A stretch of 64,000 bases of DNA from HGM04593 sp045660825 (lineage in GTDB: Bacteria; Bacteroidota; Bacteroidia; Bacteroidales; Bacteroidaceae), in NCBI GenBank assembly GCA_045660825.1, contig JAZREN010000060.1:1-64000 (forward strand). Reading direction: 5' to 3'. The first letter of the stretch is position 1. Every line of letters starts with the position of its first letter. Made by a program: the position numbers and the translations under genes. The notes below the pieces were generated by a model that did no database searches, had not been told where the DNA came from, and saw only the letters and a program-made list of their open reading frames with translations. This document shows positions 43,010 to 52,093 of the stretch, piece by piece.

Positions 43010-43944
43010 AACGTATGTGTTGCTATTGCAAGCATCATTGCATTTACAAGAACAAAGTACACGTTCGAAAGTTTAGTCTCCTTCATGGCAAAAAGATATG
43101 ACGCCAGAATTGCCACAAACGGCAGTTGGCACACATAGAAAAAAGCAGCCCCGCCGCCTACAAAGCAAAAGAGCAGCAACAGGTACATTTCTGCAACAAT
43201 CACAAACGACAGACGCCTACGCAACAGAGGTTTTGCCGGTGAAGCGCTGCCGACAAAAATGTATGTCGCAGGCAACAGCACCGCAAGAACAAAGACATGC
43301 AGCAGTAGATTCAGGAGAGAGAATGACGGAAAATTCACATCAAACACCGTTACAAAGCCGGCTATCACAGGTTCCAGCAACACATCTACACGCGGGAACA
43401 CATATGCTATTCCAAACACAAGCCAGAATGGAGTTGCCAGACCAAGCAGCGAAGCCGCCACACCTCTTGGCGAGAAAGTATTGGTTATGGAGCAGAACAA
43501 GAGATAAAGCGGGATTAAGTAGAGCGAATATGGTGTTACAAAGCACAACACTCCCAAAAGCATAAACGCAGTATAGAAAAGCCCCACGGGATTTGCACTG
43601 TACTGGCAGAACAGCAACAGCATCACTGAAACCATGAAAAGTAACGACGCGAATGCAACGGACACATCTCCGTTCACAAACGTCGACAGAGCAGCGAACC
43701 ATAGATAGAGAGCACCTTTCCACTTGACACTGCGGTCAAAGAATGTCTGCCGGGAGAGCAGTACTGCAGCAAAGACATATAACAGGAGCGACAGCAGATG
43801 CATCGGGAAACCACCGTCTGATGCCTCCACAACAAAGGACACGGCAGGTTCAGGCAACCAATAGGCCGCCAACATAACCAACATCGACAGCACAAACAGT
43901 ACCGTCGATGTATATCTGCCCGAAGCAAAAGAGCCTTGTAACAT
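42994..43944 (-). CDS. Polytopic membrane protein of unknown function
   Basis: 316 aa with about eight or nine hydrophobic helices over most of its length and few charged residues outside loops (SASPAKPLLRRRL, FFDRSVKWKG). No motif I recognise. It lies nine bases downstream of purD and overlaps the DedA-like gene, so all three share a transcript. A transport or lipid role is possible but unsupported. Confidence 0.8.
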   Translation of the reverse strand: MLQGSFASGRYTSTVLFVLSMLVMLAAYWLPEPAVSFVVEASDGGFPMHLLSLLLYVFAAVLLSRQTFFDRSVKWKGALYLWFAALSTFVNGDVSVAFASLLFMVSVMLLLFCQYSANPVGLFYTAFMLLGVLCFVTPYSLYLIPLYLLFCSITNTFSPRGVAASLLGLATPFWLVFGIAYVFPRVDVLLEPVIAGFVTVFDVNFPSFSLLNLLLHVFVLAVLLPATYIFVGSASPAKPLLRRRLSFVIVAEMYLLLLFCFVGGGAAFFYVCQLPFVAILASYLFAMKETKLSNVYFVLVNAMMLAIATHTLWLKL

Positions 43945-43953
43945 CCTTGATTA

Positions 43954-45222
43954 TTACAAATCGAAACCGATATCGCCTCTGAAATACTTCTTCTCGTATT
44001 TGATAGCATTTGCCGAACGGAAAGAGCGCTCGAGAGCCTCCTCACGTGTAGCGCCATACGAAACCGCAGCAATGACACGGCCACCGGCAGTGACTACCTT
44101 GCCTTCCTTTTCAGTTGTACCGGCGTGGAACAGTATGCTGTCCTTCACATCCTCAAAACCTGTCATCTCAAAGCCCTTGTCGTAGTGCTCGGGGTAACCT
44201 CCGGATACAAGCATCACACACACGGCGTTGCGCTCATCGAACTCAACGGTTGTTCCGGCCAAAGTGCCTGCAGCAACCTTTTCAAACAGTTCAACGATAT
44301 CGCTCTTGAGGCGCAGCATAACCGACTCTGTCTCGGGGTCACCCATGCGCACATTGTACTCGATGACCATTGGCTCACCCTCAACGTTTATAAGACCGAA
44401 GAAGATGAAACCCTTATAGAGGAGATTATCCTTTACAAGACCATCCACTGTAGGCTTGATGATTCTATCCTCAACTTTCTTCATCCACTCCTTTGTCGCG
44501 AATGGAACGGGAGAGATTGAACCCATACCACCGGTATTCAAGCCTGTATTGCCCTCACCTATGCGCTTGTAATCCTTGGCTTCGGGCAGGATTACATAAT
44601 CCTTGCCGTCTGTGAGCACGAATACCGAGCACTCGATACCATCAAGGAACTCCTCAATGACAACAGTTGCCGATGAGTCACCGAACATACCGTCGAGCAT
44701 CTCATCGAGGCTGCTCTTTGCCTCCTCCAATGTAGGAACAATGAGCACACCCTTACCGGCACACAAGCCATCGGCCTTGAGGACATAAGGAGCCTTCAAG
44801 CCCTCGAGGAAACGGTAAGCCTCCTCTTTCTGCGCTGCAGTGAAAGCCTTGTATGCAGCAGTAGGGATATTATGGCGCTCCATGAAATCTTTCGCGAAGC
44901 TCTTACTACCCTCAAGTTCGGCAGCACCCTTAGTGGGACCTATTACCGCAATATTCTTTAGTCGCTCATCGGCTGCAAAATAGTCATATACGCCCTTCAC
45001 CAATGGATCCTCGGGACCTACAACCACCATTGAAACGTTATTTGCAAGAACAAACTCGGCAATGGCATCGAAATCGCACACTGCAATGTTGACATTCTCG
45101 CCAACCTCCTTCGTTCCGGCATTACCCGGAGCTATATACAACTTGTCGACTTTAGGACTCTGTGCTATTTTCCATGCGAGAGCGTGCTCACGGCCACCGC
45201 TACCCAAAAGTAATATGTTCAT
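43954..45222 (-). CDS. purD: Phosphoribosylamine-glycine ligase (GAR synthetase)
   Basis: 422 aa, full length. N-terminal MNILLLGSGGREHALAWK, the central ATP-grasp domain (about 105-330) with KADGLCAGKGV and EYNVRMGDPE at the metal site. Makes glycinamide ribonucleotide in purine synthesis. It lies 26 bases downstream of the RNA methyltransferase gene. Confidence 0.97.
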   Translation of the reverse strand: MNILLLGSGGREHALAWKIAQSPKVDKLYIAPGNAGTKEVGENVNIAVCDFDAIAEFVLANNVSMVVVGPEDPLVKGVYDYFAADERLKNIAVIGPTKGAAELEGSKSFAKDFMERHNIPTAAYKAFTAAQKEEAYRFLEGLKAPYVLKADGLCAGKGVLIVPTLEEAKSSLDEMLDGMFGDSSATVVIEEFLDGIECSVFVLTDGKDYVILPEAKDYKRIGEGNTGLNTGGMGSISPVPFATKEWMKKVEDRIIKPTVDGLVKDNLLYKGFIFFGLINVEGEPMVIEYNVRMGDPETESVMLRLKSDIVELFEKVAAGTLAGTTVEFDERNAVCVMLVSGGYPEHYDKGFEMTGFEDVKDSILFHAGTTEKEGKVVTAGGRVIAAVSYGATREEALERSFRSANAIKYEKKYFRGDIGFDL

Positions 45223-45248
45223 ATCGTATAAATTTATTTGCTTTTAAG

Positions 45249-46937
45249 TTACTTATCGTCTCTCTTGCCCTTACCGCCACGCAATGGTTTGAAACCGTTC
45301 TTGTAGGGTGACTGACCTTTGCCGGCACCCTTACGTTCAAATGGTTTGCGGCCACCTGCCGGGTTCTTGCCTCCTTCGCGGTTCTCGCGTGGAGTACGAC
45401 GTTCCTCGCGACGTTCACGGCCTTCGCGTGGAGTGAAGCGTTCCTCGCGACGTTCACCACGTGGAGCACGGCGGTCGTCACGGCCACGACCTTCGCGTGA
45501 GGCGAAACGGTCATCGCGACGGTTTTCGCGTGGAGCACCACCCTCGCGGCGTTCTCTTCTCTCGCCTTCGCCCTCTGTCCGCTCTCTTCTTGCAGGTTTT
45601 CTGCGAGCCTTGCTGAAGTATGCCTCAAGCTCGCGACGACGACGCATTGACTCGTCATCGATCTCACTTGAGTAGTTGGCATCGTTATTCTGGTTCTTTG
45701 CAGCACGCTCTGTACGTGTCTCACCATCAAGACCGGTGAGACGCGACTGACGCTTCAATGGAGCGTAATCTTTCTTCAACTCATTACCCTCGCCGCGGAA
45801 ACCTTTGTACTTGCCCTGGAAAAGCTCATACTTGCGGAATTCGCAATCGAGGTCACCATTGAACAGAGGTATTCTTGCCGAAGCCTTGAGACCAATCTGG
45901 TCAAAGCAGTCGTAGTTATTGCTGATTACCCAGGCCACATTCCCCTGGAACGCGTGCTTCAGGCGCGCACCAAGATCCTTGTACACCTGGAGCAGTTTGT
46001 CGGGGACAAGACGCTCGCCATAAGGTGGATTTACAATCATGATTGCGGGTTCAGAATGTTCCTCGAAATCCTTGATGTCGCGGCACTCAATCTCAATGCA
46101 CTCGTTCATCATCGCCGATTTCACATTGCGACGTGCGCAAGCCACCATGCGGCCATCAACATCGTAACCATAGATCTTATGCTTGAATTCACGCTCGGCC
46201 GAGTCATCCTCATAGATTGACTTGAAGAGCGCGCTGTCATAATCCTTCCATTTCTCAAATGCATAGCCCTGACGGAACACGCCTGGAGCGATGTTGCGTG
46301 CAATGAGCGCAGCCTCGATGGGCAATGTTCCCGAGCCGCACATAGGATCGATGAAATCGCACTCACCATGCCAGTTTGTGAGCATAATCATGCCGGCCGC
46401 AAGAACCTCGTTGATTGGTGCACGACCGGTCTCAACGCGGTATCCGCGACGGTGAAGCGACTCGCCCGAACTATCGAGTGCGAGGGTACACTCCTCGCCA
46501 GCGATGTGTATGTGGAAGATGAGGTCGGGGTTGTTGAGACGTACCGACGGACGCTCGCCATACTTTTCATTGAAGTAATCGGCAATGGCATCCTTGACAC
46601 GGTAGGCAACGAACTTGGAATGACGGAACACCTCGCTGTATACAACAGAATCCACTGAGAATGTAGAGGTTGTATCAAGGTACTGTTCCCAATCGAAAGC
46701 CTTCACAGCCTCATACACCTCGTCGGCATTGGTAGCCTTGAAGTGGAGGAATGGTTTCAATATACGCACGGCTGTCCTCAAGTGGAAATTCGCCTTGTAC
46801 ATCATCTCCTTGTCACCGGTAAAAGATACCATGCGACGGCCAATCTGCACATTATTTGCACCCAATGCAACCAACTCCTTTGCCAAGACCTCTTCCAAAC
46901 CCTGGAAGGTCTTTGCTATCATTTCAAATTCACCCAT
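45249..46937 (-). CDS. THUMP-domain class I SAM RNA methyltransferase with charged tail
   Basis: 563 aa from the ATG at 46937 (MGEFEMIAKTFQGLEEVL); the frame to 47003 adds an unlikely leader. THUMP RNA-binding domain (about 1-160), then an RlmL/YpsC-type methyltransferase with MCGSGTLPIEAALIARN and the catalytic NPPYGERL. The last 110 residues or so are disordered and built of RRE/GRD repeats ending in KGKRDDK, rich in Arg, Glu and Gly. Probably methylates 23S rRNA guanine N2; the tail may hold RNA or chaperone assembly, which is inference. Confidence 0.92.
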   Translation of the reverse strand: MGEFEMIAKTFQGLEEVLAKELVALGANNVQIGRRMVSFTGDKEMMYKANFHLRTAVRILKPFLHFKATNADEVYEAVKAFDWEQYLDTTSTFSVDSVVYSEVFRHSKFVAYRVKDAIADYFNEKYGERPSVRLNNPDLIFHIHIAGEECTLALDSSGESLHRRGYRVETGRAPINEVLAAGMIMLTNWHGECDFIDPMCGSGTLPIEAALIARNIAPGVFRQGYAFEKWKDYDSALFKSIYEDDSAEREFKHKIYGYDVDGRMVACARRNVKSAMMNECIEIECRDIKDFEEHSEPAIMIVNPPYGERLVPDKLLQVYKDLGARLKHAFQGNVAWVISNNYDCFDQIGLKASARIPLFNGDLDCEFRKYELFQGKYKGFRGEGNELKKDYAPLKRQSRLTGLDGETRTERAAKNQNNDANYSSEIDDESMRRRRELEAYFSKARRKPARRERTEGEGERRERREGGAPRENRRDDRFASREGRGRDDRRAPRGERREERFTPREGRERREERRTPRENREGGKNPAGGRKPFERKGAGKGQSPYKNGFKPLRGGKGKRDDK

Positions 46938-47022
46938 AATGTAATAAAAATAAACTTGGGAACTCCCCCTATAAATATTATGCAAAGGAACAAAAAAAAG
47001 CAATGCAAATCAATAAAAGGGG

Positions 47023-47053
47023 TTGATATTTGCGATTATTTGGGTTACATTTG
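47023..47053 (+). promoter_or_regulatory. Bacteroidales promoter of the lytic transglycosylase gene
   Basis: TTG (47023-47025), 20 bases, TACATTTG (47046-47053), 29 bases before the ATG at 47083; this excludes the longer frame from 47023. Confidence 0.8.
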
Positions 47054-47082
47054 CGCTCCCAATCAAAAACACTTTTCCAACA

Positions 47083-48060
47083 ATGAAAAACAAGATACAT
47101 ATTTCGTCGTTCATCATATTCATTTCATTGGTTTGCATTGCCATCTTTTTCTCAAGCAACAAGGTACAGGAGCCACAAAAAGATGGCGATATTGAGCGCA
47201 GGATAGCCAATGTATTCCCGCCCGAAATACCCACAAGCATAGTATTTGCCGGTGACACCATAGACCTCACCCTGCAGGACCGCCGCGAACGCATGGACAA
47301 GGAGATGCTGTCGTTCACATATTCACACATAAACACCACGCTCATCATCAAGCGCGCGAACCGTCTTTTCCCAGATATTGAGCCCATCCTTGAAGAGTGC
47401 GGCCTGCCCGATGATTTCAAGTACCTGATGATTATTGAAAGCAACGGCGATCCCGAAGCCATTTCACCATCCAAAGCCGGTGGATTGTGGCAGTTCCTTG
47501 AGAAGACCGGACGCGAGTACGGGCTCGAAGTCACCGAGGAGATTGACGAGCGCTACCACACCGAGAAGGCCACACGCGCTGCGTGCAAATACCTGAAAGA
47601 ATCATATGAAGCCTATGGCGACTGGCTCACCGTAGCCGCAAGCTACAACACCGGACGTGCCAATGTCGCCAAGCGCCGGGAGAAACAGAAGGAAGAGAAT
47701 GCCATTGACCTTGTTCTGCCCAACGAGACATCACGATACATATTCCGCCTGATGGCTGTAAAGACAATATTTGAATGCCCCGCGAAATATGGTTTCATAC
47801 TGCGCGGCAGTGACCTTTACCCCATCATTCCCATTGAGCGCGAGGTCACAGTAAGCAGCGCGACAATCGATTGGGCTGACTTTGCAAAAAAGCATGGACT
47901 TACATTCCAGCAGCTGCGCGAGGCGAACCATTGGATAAGACGCACCACACTGACTAACAAGACCGGCAAGAGCTACAAGGTACAGATTCCCGACAAGAAC
48001 GCACTGCGCTACAACCCTGCAGACACAAAAGCGCACAACCCCAATTGGGTTGTTGAATAG
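47083..48060 (+). CDS. Membrane-bound lytic murein transglycosylase (MltD-like)
   Basis: 325 aa from the ATG at 47083, giving a normal N-terminal membrane anchor/signal (HISSFIIFISLVCIAIFF). SLT domain (about 95-240) with catalytic E119 (IIESNGDP), then GGLWQF and AASYNTG. A short C-terminal part (about 265-315, GLTFQQLREANHWI...KSYKVQIP) resembles a LysM peptidoglycan-binding module. Cuts glycan strands to 1,6-anhydro ends. Transcribed alone. Confidence 0.93.
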   Translation: MKNKIHISSFIIFISLVCIAIFFSSNKVQEPQKDGDIERRIANVFPPEIPTSIVFAGDTIDLTLQDRRERMDKEMLSFTYSHINTTLIIKRANRLFPDIEPILEECGLPDDFKYLMIIESNGDPEAISPSKAGGLWQFLEKTGREYGLEVTEEIDERYHTEKATRAACKYLKESYEAYGDWLTVAASYNTGRANVAKRREKQKEENAIDLVLPNETSRYIFRLMAVKTIFECPAKYGFILRGSDLYPIIPIEREVTVSSATIDWADFAKKHGLTFQQLREANHWIRRTTLTNKTGKSYKVQIPDKNALRYNPADTKAHNPNWVVE

Positions 48061-48086
48061 AGATCAAGCGGATTAAACACAACAGA

Positions 48087-48113
48087 AAAGGACGCCCTTT
48101 TGGAGCGTCCTTT
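48087..48113. terminator. Terminator between lytic transglycosylase and rubrerythrin
   Basis: 9-bp stem (48087-48095 with 48105-48113), AAAGGACGC type, between two converging genes. Confidence 0.85.
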
Positions 48114-48135
48114 ATGTTTGTTGAAAACCTTATAA

Positions 48136-48675
48136 TCAATAATTCTCTGGCTTCAATTGGAAGTATGCCTTTGGATGCACGCATACAGGGCAAACCTCGG
48201 GAGCCATCTTGCCAATGTGCAAGTGACCACAGTTGCGGCACTGCCAGATACAGTCCTTGTCGCGGCTGAACACAAGGCCATTCTGCACGTTCTCGAGCAA
48301 CTTCTTGTAACGGTCCTCGTGCACCTTCTCAACCTTTGCCACAGCCTCGAACATTGCAGCTATCTCAACGAAGCCCTCTTCGCGAGCCTCCTTTGCCATT
48401 GTTGGATACATATCAGTCCACTCATAGTTCTCACCTGCAGCTGCGTCCACCAAGTTCTCGGCTGTGCTACCGATGCCGTGTACAAGCTTGAACCACAATT
48501 TTGCATGCTCCTTCTCCTGGTCGGCTGTCTCCTGGAAGATTGCTGCCATCTGCTCAAAACCATCCTTTTTAGCCTTGCTTGCGTAGTATGTATACTTGTT
48601 ACGCGCCTGGCTCTCACCTGCAAAAGCTGCCCAAAGGTTAGCTTCGGTCTTTGTTCCTTTCAATGATTTATCCAT
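48136..48675 (-). CDS. rbr: Rubrerythrin
   Basis: 179 aa, full length. N-terminal four-helix diiron domain with E21, E54-x-x-H57 and the second ExxH-type site around E116-H119, and a C-terminal rubredoxin-like domain with C146/C149 and C162/C165. Reduces hydrogen peroxide using rubredoxin-type electrons, protecting the anaerobe from oxygen. Monocistronic. Confidence 0.96.
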   Translation of the reverse strand: MDKSLKGTKTEANLWAAFAGESQARNKYTYYASKAKKDGFEQMAAIFQETADQEKEHAKLWFKLVHGIGSTAENLVDAAAGENYEWTDMYPTMAKEAREEGFVEIAAMFEAVAKVEKVHEDRYKKLLENVQNGLVFSRDKDCIWQCRNCGHLHIGKMAPEVCPVCVHPKAYFQLKPENY

Positions 48676-48769
48676 AGTTGTTTTTTTGTTAAAATTGTTA
48701 ATACGATTTTCTTCTGCAATTATCTTAATTTTCTTCCAAACGGCAAAGACATTCTGCCACTTTTTTTAT

Positions 48770-48810
48770 TAAAAAAAACAAAAAGAACGTCCCTTTGTTC
48801 AAAGAGACGC
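48770..48810 (-). terminator. Terminator downstream of fumarase
   Basis: 10-bp stem including two G-U pairs (48801-48810 with 48787-48796) and a GAAC tetraloop, followed on the minus strand by a T-rich run. Confidence 0.85.
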
Positions 48811-48833
48811 CCTTTAATACATATATAGAGTGA

Positions 48834-50486
48834 TTATTTCAAACAGCTGCAACGTGGCTTGATCTGCTTGAAGAAATCGTTACCCTTGTCATCAACAAGG
48901 ATGAATGCAGGGAAGTCCTCAACCTCAATCTTCCAGATTGCCTCCATACCTAACTCGGGGTACTCAACGCACTCGATACTCTTGATATTGTTCTGTGCAA
49001 GGATAGCTGCAGGACCACCGATTGAACCAAGGTAGAAACCAGCGTGCTTCTGGCAAGCGTCGGTTACCTGCTGCCTGCGGTTACCCTTTGCAAGCATAAT
49101 CATTGAACCACCGTTCTCTTGGAACAGGTCAACATATGAATCCATGCGACCTGCCGTTGTGGGGCCCATAGAACCGCAAGGCATGCCGGCAGGAGTCTTT
49201 GCAGGACCTGCGTAGTAGATTGGGTGATCCTTGATGTACTGTGGAAGACCCTCGCCACGGTCGATGCGCTCTTTGAGCTTTGCGTGAGCAATGTCACGGC
49301 CAACAATGATTGTACCGTTGAGTGAAAGACGTGTAGCGATTGGGTACTGTGAAAGCTGGGCACAAACCTCTTTCATTGGGCGATTGAGGTCAACGCGTAC
49401 AATCTCGCCCTCGCCAGCGTTACGCAATGCCTCGGGGATGAGTGTTGCTGGCTGGTCATCGAGTTTCTCAATCCAAAGACCGTCCTTGTTGATCTTGGCC
49501 TTGATATTACGGTCGGCAGAGCAGCTCACGCCCATACCTACAGGACAACTTGCACCGTGACGTGGCAAACGTACCACGCGGATATCGTGTGCAAGATACT
49601 TGCCACCGAACTGTGCACCCAAGCCGATGTTGTGAGCCTCCTTGAGCAACTGCTCCTCGAGCTCGATGTCGCGGAATGCACGGCCTGTCTCATCACCTGT
49701 TGTCGGCAGGTCATCATAGTAGTGTGTTGAAGCGAGTTTCACTGTGTGAAGGTTCTTCTCGGCCGATGTACCACCGATAACGAATGCAATGTGATAGGGA
49801 GGACAAGCTGCCGTACCCAGGCTCTTCATCTTCTCAACGAGGAATGGAACGAGAGTAGCAGGATTCAAGAGAGCCTTTGTCTCCTGGTAGAGATATGTTT
49901 TGTTGGCAGAACCACCACCCTTTGTAACCATGAGGAACTTGTACTCCATGCCCTCGGTCGCCTCAATGTCAATCTGCGCAGGGAGGTTGCACTTTGTGTT
50001 CACCTCATCATACATGTTGAGCGGAGCGTTCTGGCTGTAACGAAGATTCTCCTGTGTGTATGTATCGAACACACCACGTGAGAGAGCCTCCTCGTCGCAG
50101 AAACCAGTCCATACCTGCTGACCCTTCTCGCCATGGATGATTGCTGTACCTGTATCCTGGCACAATGGGAGCTGACCTTTGCAAGCCACCTCGGCATTGC
50201 GGAGAAAGGTAAGTGCTACATACTTGTCGTTGTCGCTTGCCTCGGGGTCGTTCAAAATCTTTGCAACCTGCTCGTTGTGAGCACGGCGCAACATGAACGA
50301 TACATCGCGGAATGCAGTGCGTGACAAGAGTGTCAAAGCCTCTGGAGTTACTTTCAGGATTGGTTTACCCTCAAACTCGCCCACAGAAACACCCTCTTTT
50401 GTCAAGAGATAATACTCTGTTGTGTCCTTTCCATGCTGGAACATGTGGGCATACTTGAATTCAGGAATTGCTGCCATAGTTTTCAA
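48834..50486 (-). CDS. Class I (iron-sulfur) fumarate hydratase
   Basis: 550 aa. N-terminal iron-sulfur alpha domain (to about 340) with cluster cysteines including LPLCQDTG, and the C-terminal beta domain with HPIYYAGPAKTPAG and SMGPTTAGRM, as in the single-chain FumA type. Interconverts fumarate and malate, next to Mdh in the reductive branch used by these anaerobes. The cluster is oxygen-sensitive. Monocistronic, downstream of a short repeat element and hflX. Confidence 0.95.
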   Translation of the reverse strand: MKTMAAIPEFKYAHMFQHGKDTTEYYLLTKEGVSVGEFEGKPILKVTPEALTLLSRTAFRDVSFMLRRAHNEQVAKILNDPEASDNDKYVALTFLRNAEVACKGQLPLCQDTGTAIIHGEKGQQVWTGFCDEEALSRGVFDTYTQENLRYSQNAPLNMYDEVNTKCNLPAQIDIEATEGMEYKFLMVTKGGGSANKTYLYQETKALLNPATLVPFLVEKMKSLGTAACPPYHIAFVIGGTSAEKNLHTVKLASTHYYDDLPTTGDETGRAFRDIELEEQLLKEAHNIGLGAQFGGKYLAHDIRVVRLPRHGASCPVGMGVSCSADRNIKAKINKDGLWIEKLDDQPATLIPEALRNAGEGEIVRVDLNRPMKEVCAQLSQYPIATRLSLNGTIIVGRDIAHAKLKERIDRGEGLPQYIKDHPIYYAGPAKTPAGMPCGSMGPTTAGRMDSYVDLFQENGGSMIMLAKGNRRQQVTDACQKHAGFYLGSIGGPAAILAQNNIKSIECVEYPELGMEAIWKIEVEDFPAFILVDDKGNDFFKQIKPRCSCLK

Positions 50487-50552
50487 TGGTTTTTATATTG
50501 TTAGTATTGTATTTTCGTACTCTTTTAAATCAGTTCATTTTTTGCATCCCAG

Positions 50553-50622
50553 ATTGTCATTCTGAACATCGCGAAGAATCTATCCATACATCAAGATCCT
50601 TCACTACGTTCAGGATGACAAT
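50553..50622. repeat. Imperfect inverted repeat element between hflX and fumarase
   Basis: Two 28-base arms (50553-50580 and 50595-50622) that are reverse complements at about 23 of 28 positions, around a 14-base loop. Both arms share TGTCATnCTGAaC..GaAGnATC with the single copy at 19067-19094. It forms a strong hairpin between two minus-strand genes and may also terminate hflX. Confidence 0.7.
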
Positions 50623-50634
50623 GCAGTGCGCTTT

Positions 50635-51897
50635 TTAGTCATTAACGTCGTCGTAGGTTTGATACAGGAAATCATTATAAGGATACTTCTGCACATGCAG
50701 TTCGCACACCTTCTTGTAAATAATATCCTTCAGGTTCTCAATATTCTGTTTCTCACGTGCCGAAATGAACAAGCAGTTATCGGCAAGCTTATTCATCCAT
50801 GTCTCCTTCAACTCATCGAGAGTAATATTCTCCTTTGTCTTTGGAGTGAGGTCATCCTCCTCCTTTTGAACGTATGTAAAAGCATCGATTTTGTTGAAAA
50901 TTACCATCAGAGGCTTGTCGCCGCACTTGAGGTCGGCAAGTGTCTTTTCAACCACCTCAATCTGCTCCTCGAACTCGGGATGCGACACGTCAACGACGTG
51001 CAACAGCAAATCGGCCTCGCGCACCTCGTCGAGTGTAGACTTGAAGGACTCCACAAGGTCGGTAGGCAACTTACGGATGAAACCTACGGTGTCCGAAAGC
51101 AGGAATGGCAGGTTCTCAATGATCACCTTGCGAACGGTGGTATCGAGTGTAGCAAAGAGTTTGTTCTCGGCAAATACCTCGCTCTTGGCAAGCAGGTTCA
51201 TGAGTGTCGATTTACCCACGTTGGTATAACCCACCAATGCCACACGTATAAGACGTCCACGGTTCTTGCGCTGTATGCTCTTCTGCTTATCTATCTGCGC
51301 CAATTGCTCCTTCAAGAGCGACATGCGGCCAAGGATGATACGGCGGTCCATCTCGAGCTGCGTCTCACCCGGACCACGCAGACCCACGCTACCGCCTTTT
51401 CCGCTACCGCCACCGGAACCACCACCCTGGCGTTCAAGGTGAGTCCACAGACGCTGCAGACGGGGGAGCATATATTTGTACTGCGCAAGCTCAACCTGCA
51501 CCTTTGCATGTGCTGTCTGCGCACGCATGGCAAAGATATCGAGAATGAGCGATGTACGGTCGAGAATCTTTATCTTGATTTCTTTTTCAATATTGCGTAT
51601 CTGCTTTGCCGACAGCTCGTCGTCGAAGATGACCATACCAATCTCATCATCGGTATCCTTGAGCATCTCCACATAATCGGCAATCTCCTTGAGTTTACCT
51701 GTACCAACATATGTAACAGGATGTGGGTGGTCAATGCGCTGTGTAAAGCGTTTCACAACCTCGGCACCGGCTGTCTGCGCAAGGAATTCGAGTTCGTCGA
51801 GATACTCGTTTGTCTTACGCTCGTTCTGCGTAGAGGTAATAAGACCCACCAAAATGGCGGTCTCTTTCTTAGTTGTCGATATAACAAATTCTTTCAT
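50635..51897 (-). CDS. hflX: HflX GTPase
   Basis: 420 aa. N-terminal HflX domain (about 1-210) with a glycine-rich linker (GGGSGGGSGKGGSVGLRGPGE), then the GTPase domain with G1 GYTNVGKS (223-230), G3 DTVGF and G4 NKID. Binds the ribosome and rescues stalled or heat-damaged 70S particles. Possible -7 element TAAATTTG at 51915-51922. A long open frame covers it on the other strand but lacks any gene signature. Confidence 0.95.
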   Translation of the reverse strand: MKEFVISTTKKETAILVGLITSTQNERKTNEYLDELEFLAQTAGAEVVKRFTQRIDHPHPVTYVGTGKLKEIADYVEMLKDTDDEIGMVIFDDELSAKQIRNIEKEIKIKILDRTSLILDIFAMRAQTAHAKVQVELAQYKYMLPRLQRLWTHLERQGGGSGGGSGKGGSVGLRGPGETQLEMDRRIILGRMSLLKEQLAQIDKQKSIQRKNRGRLIRVALVGYTNVGKSTLMNLLAKSEVFAENKLFATLDTTVRKVIIENLPFLLSDTVGFIRKLPTDLVESFKSTLDEVREADLLLHVVDVSHPEFEEQIEVVEKTLADLKCGDKPLMVIFNKIDAFTYVQKEEDDLTPKTKENITLDELKETWMNKLADNCLFISAREKQNIENLKDIIYKKVCELHVQKYPYNDFLYQTYDDVND

Positions 51898-51914
51898 TCA
51901 AATATATCCTTATC

Positions 51915-51922
51915 CAAATTTA
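51915..51922 (-). promoter_or_regulatory. Possible -7 element of hflX
   Basis: TAAATTTG on the minus strand, 18-25 bases before the hflX ATG; no -33 element seen. Confidence 0.35.
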
Positions 51923-52093
51923 TGCGAAGGTAATGATAAACGAGCGAAAAAAACAGAGCTAGCTTTAGTTTTTTTACTGCGGGTGCAGAATTTAGCTACA
52001 CAAAAAGTGAATGATAGGAATATTTTGCAGAAAAATAGTTATCATTGCATTAATAAATTATGGAGAGCTGTGATGTATAAGATATTGAAGAAA

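Noticed and set aside
50626..51933. 435-codon open frame opposite hflX on the + strand
   Set aside because: It is the exact antisense of a clear HflX GTPase; its product is Leu/Cys/His-rich with no family features.
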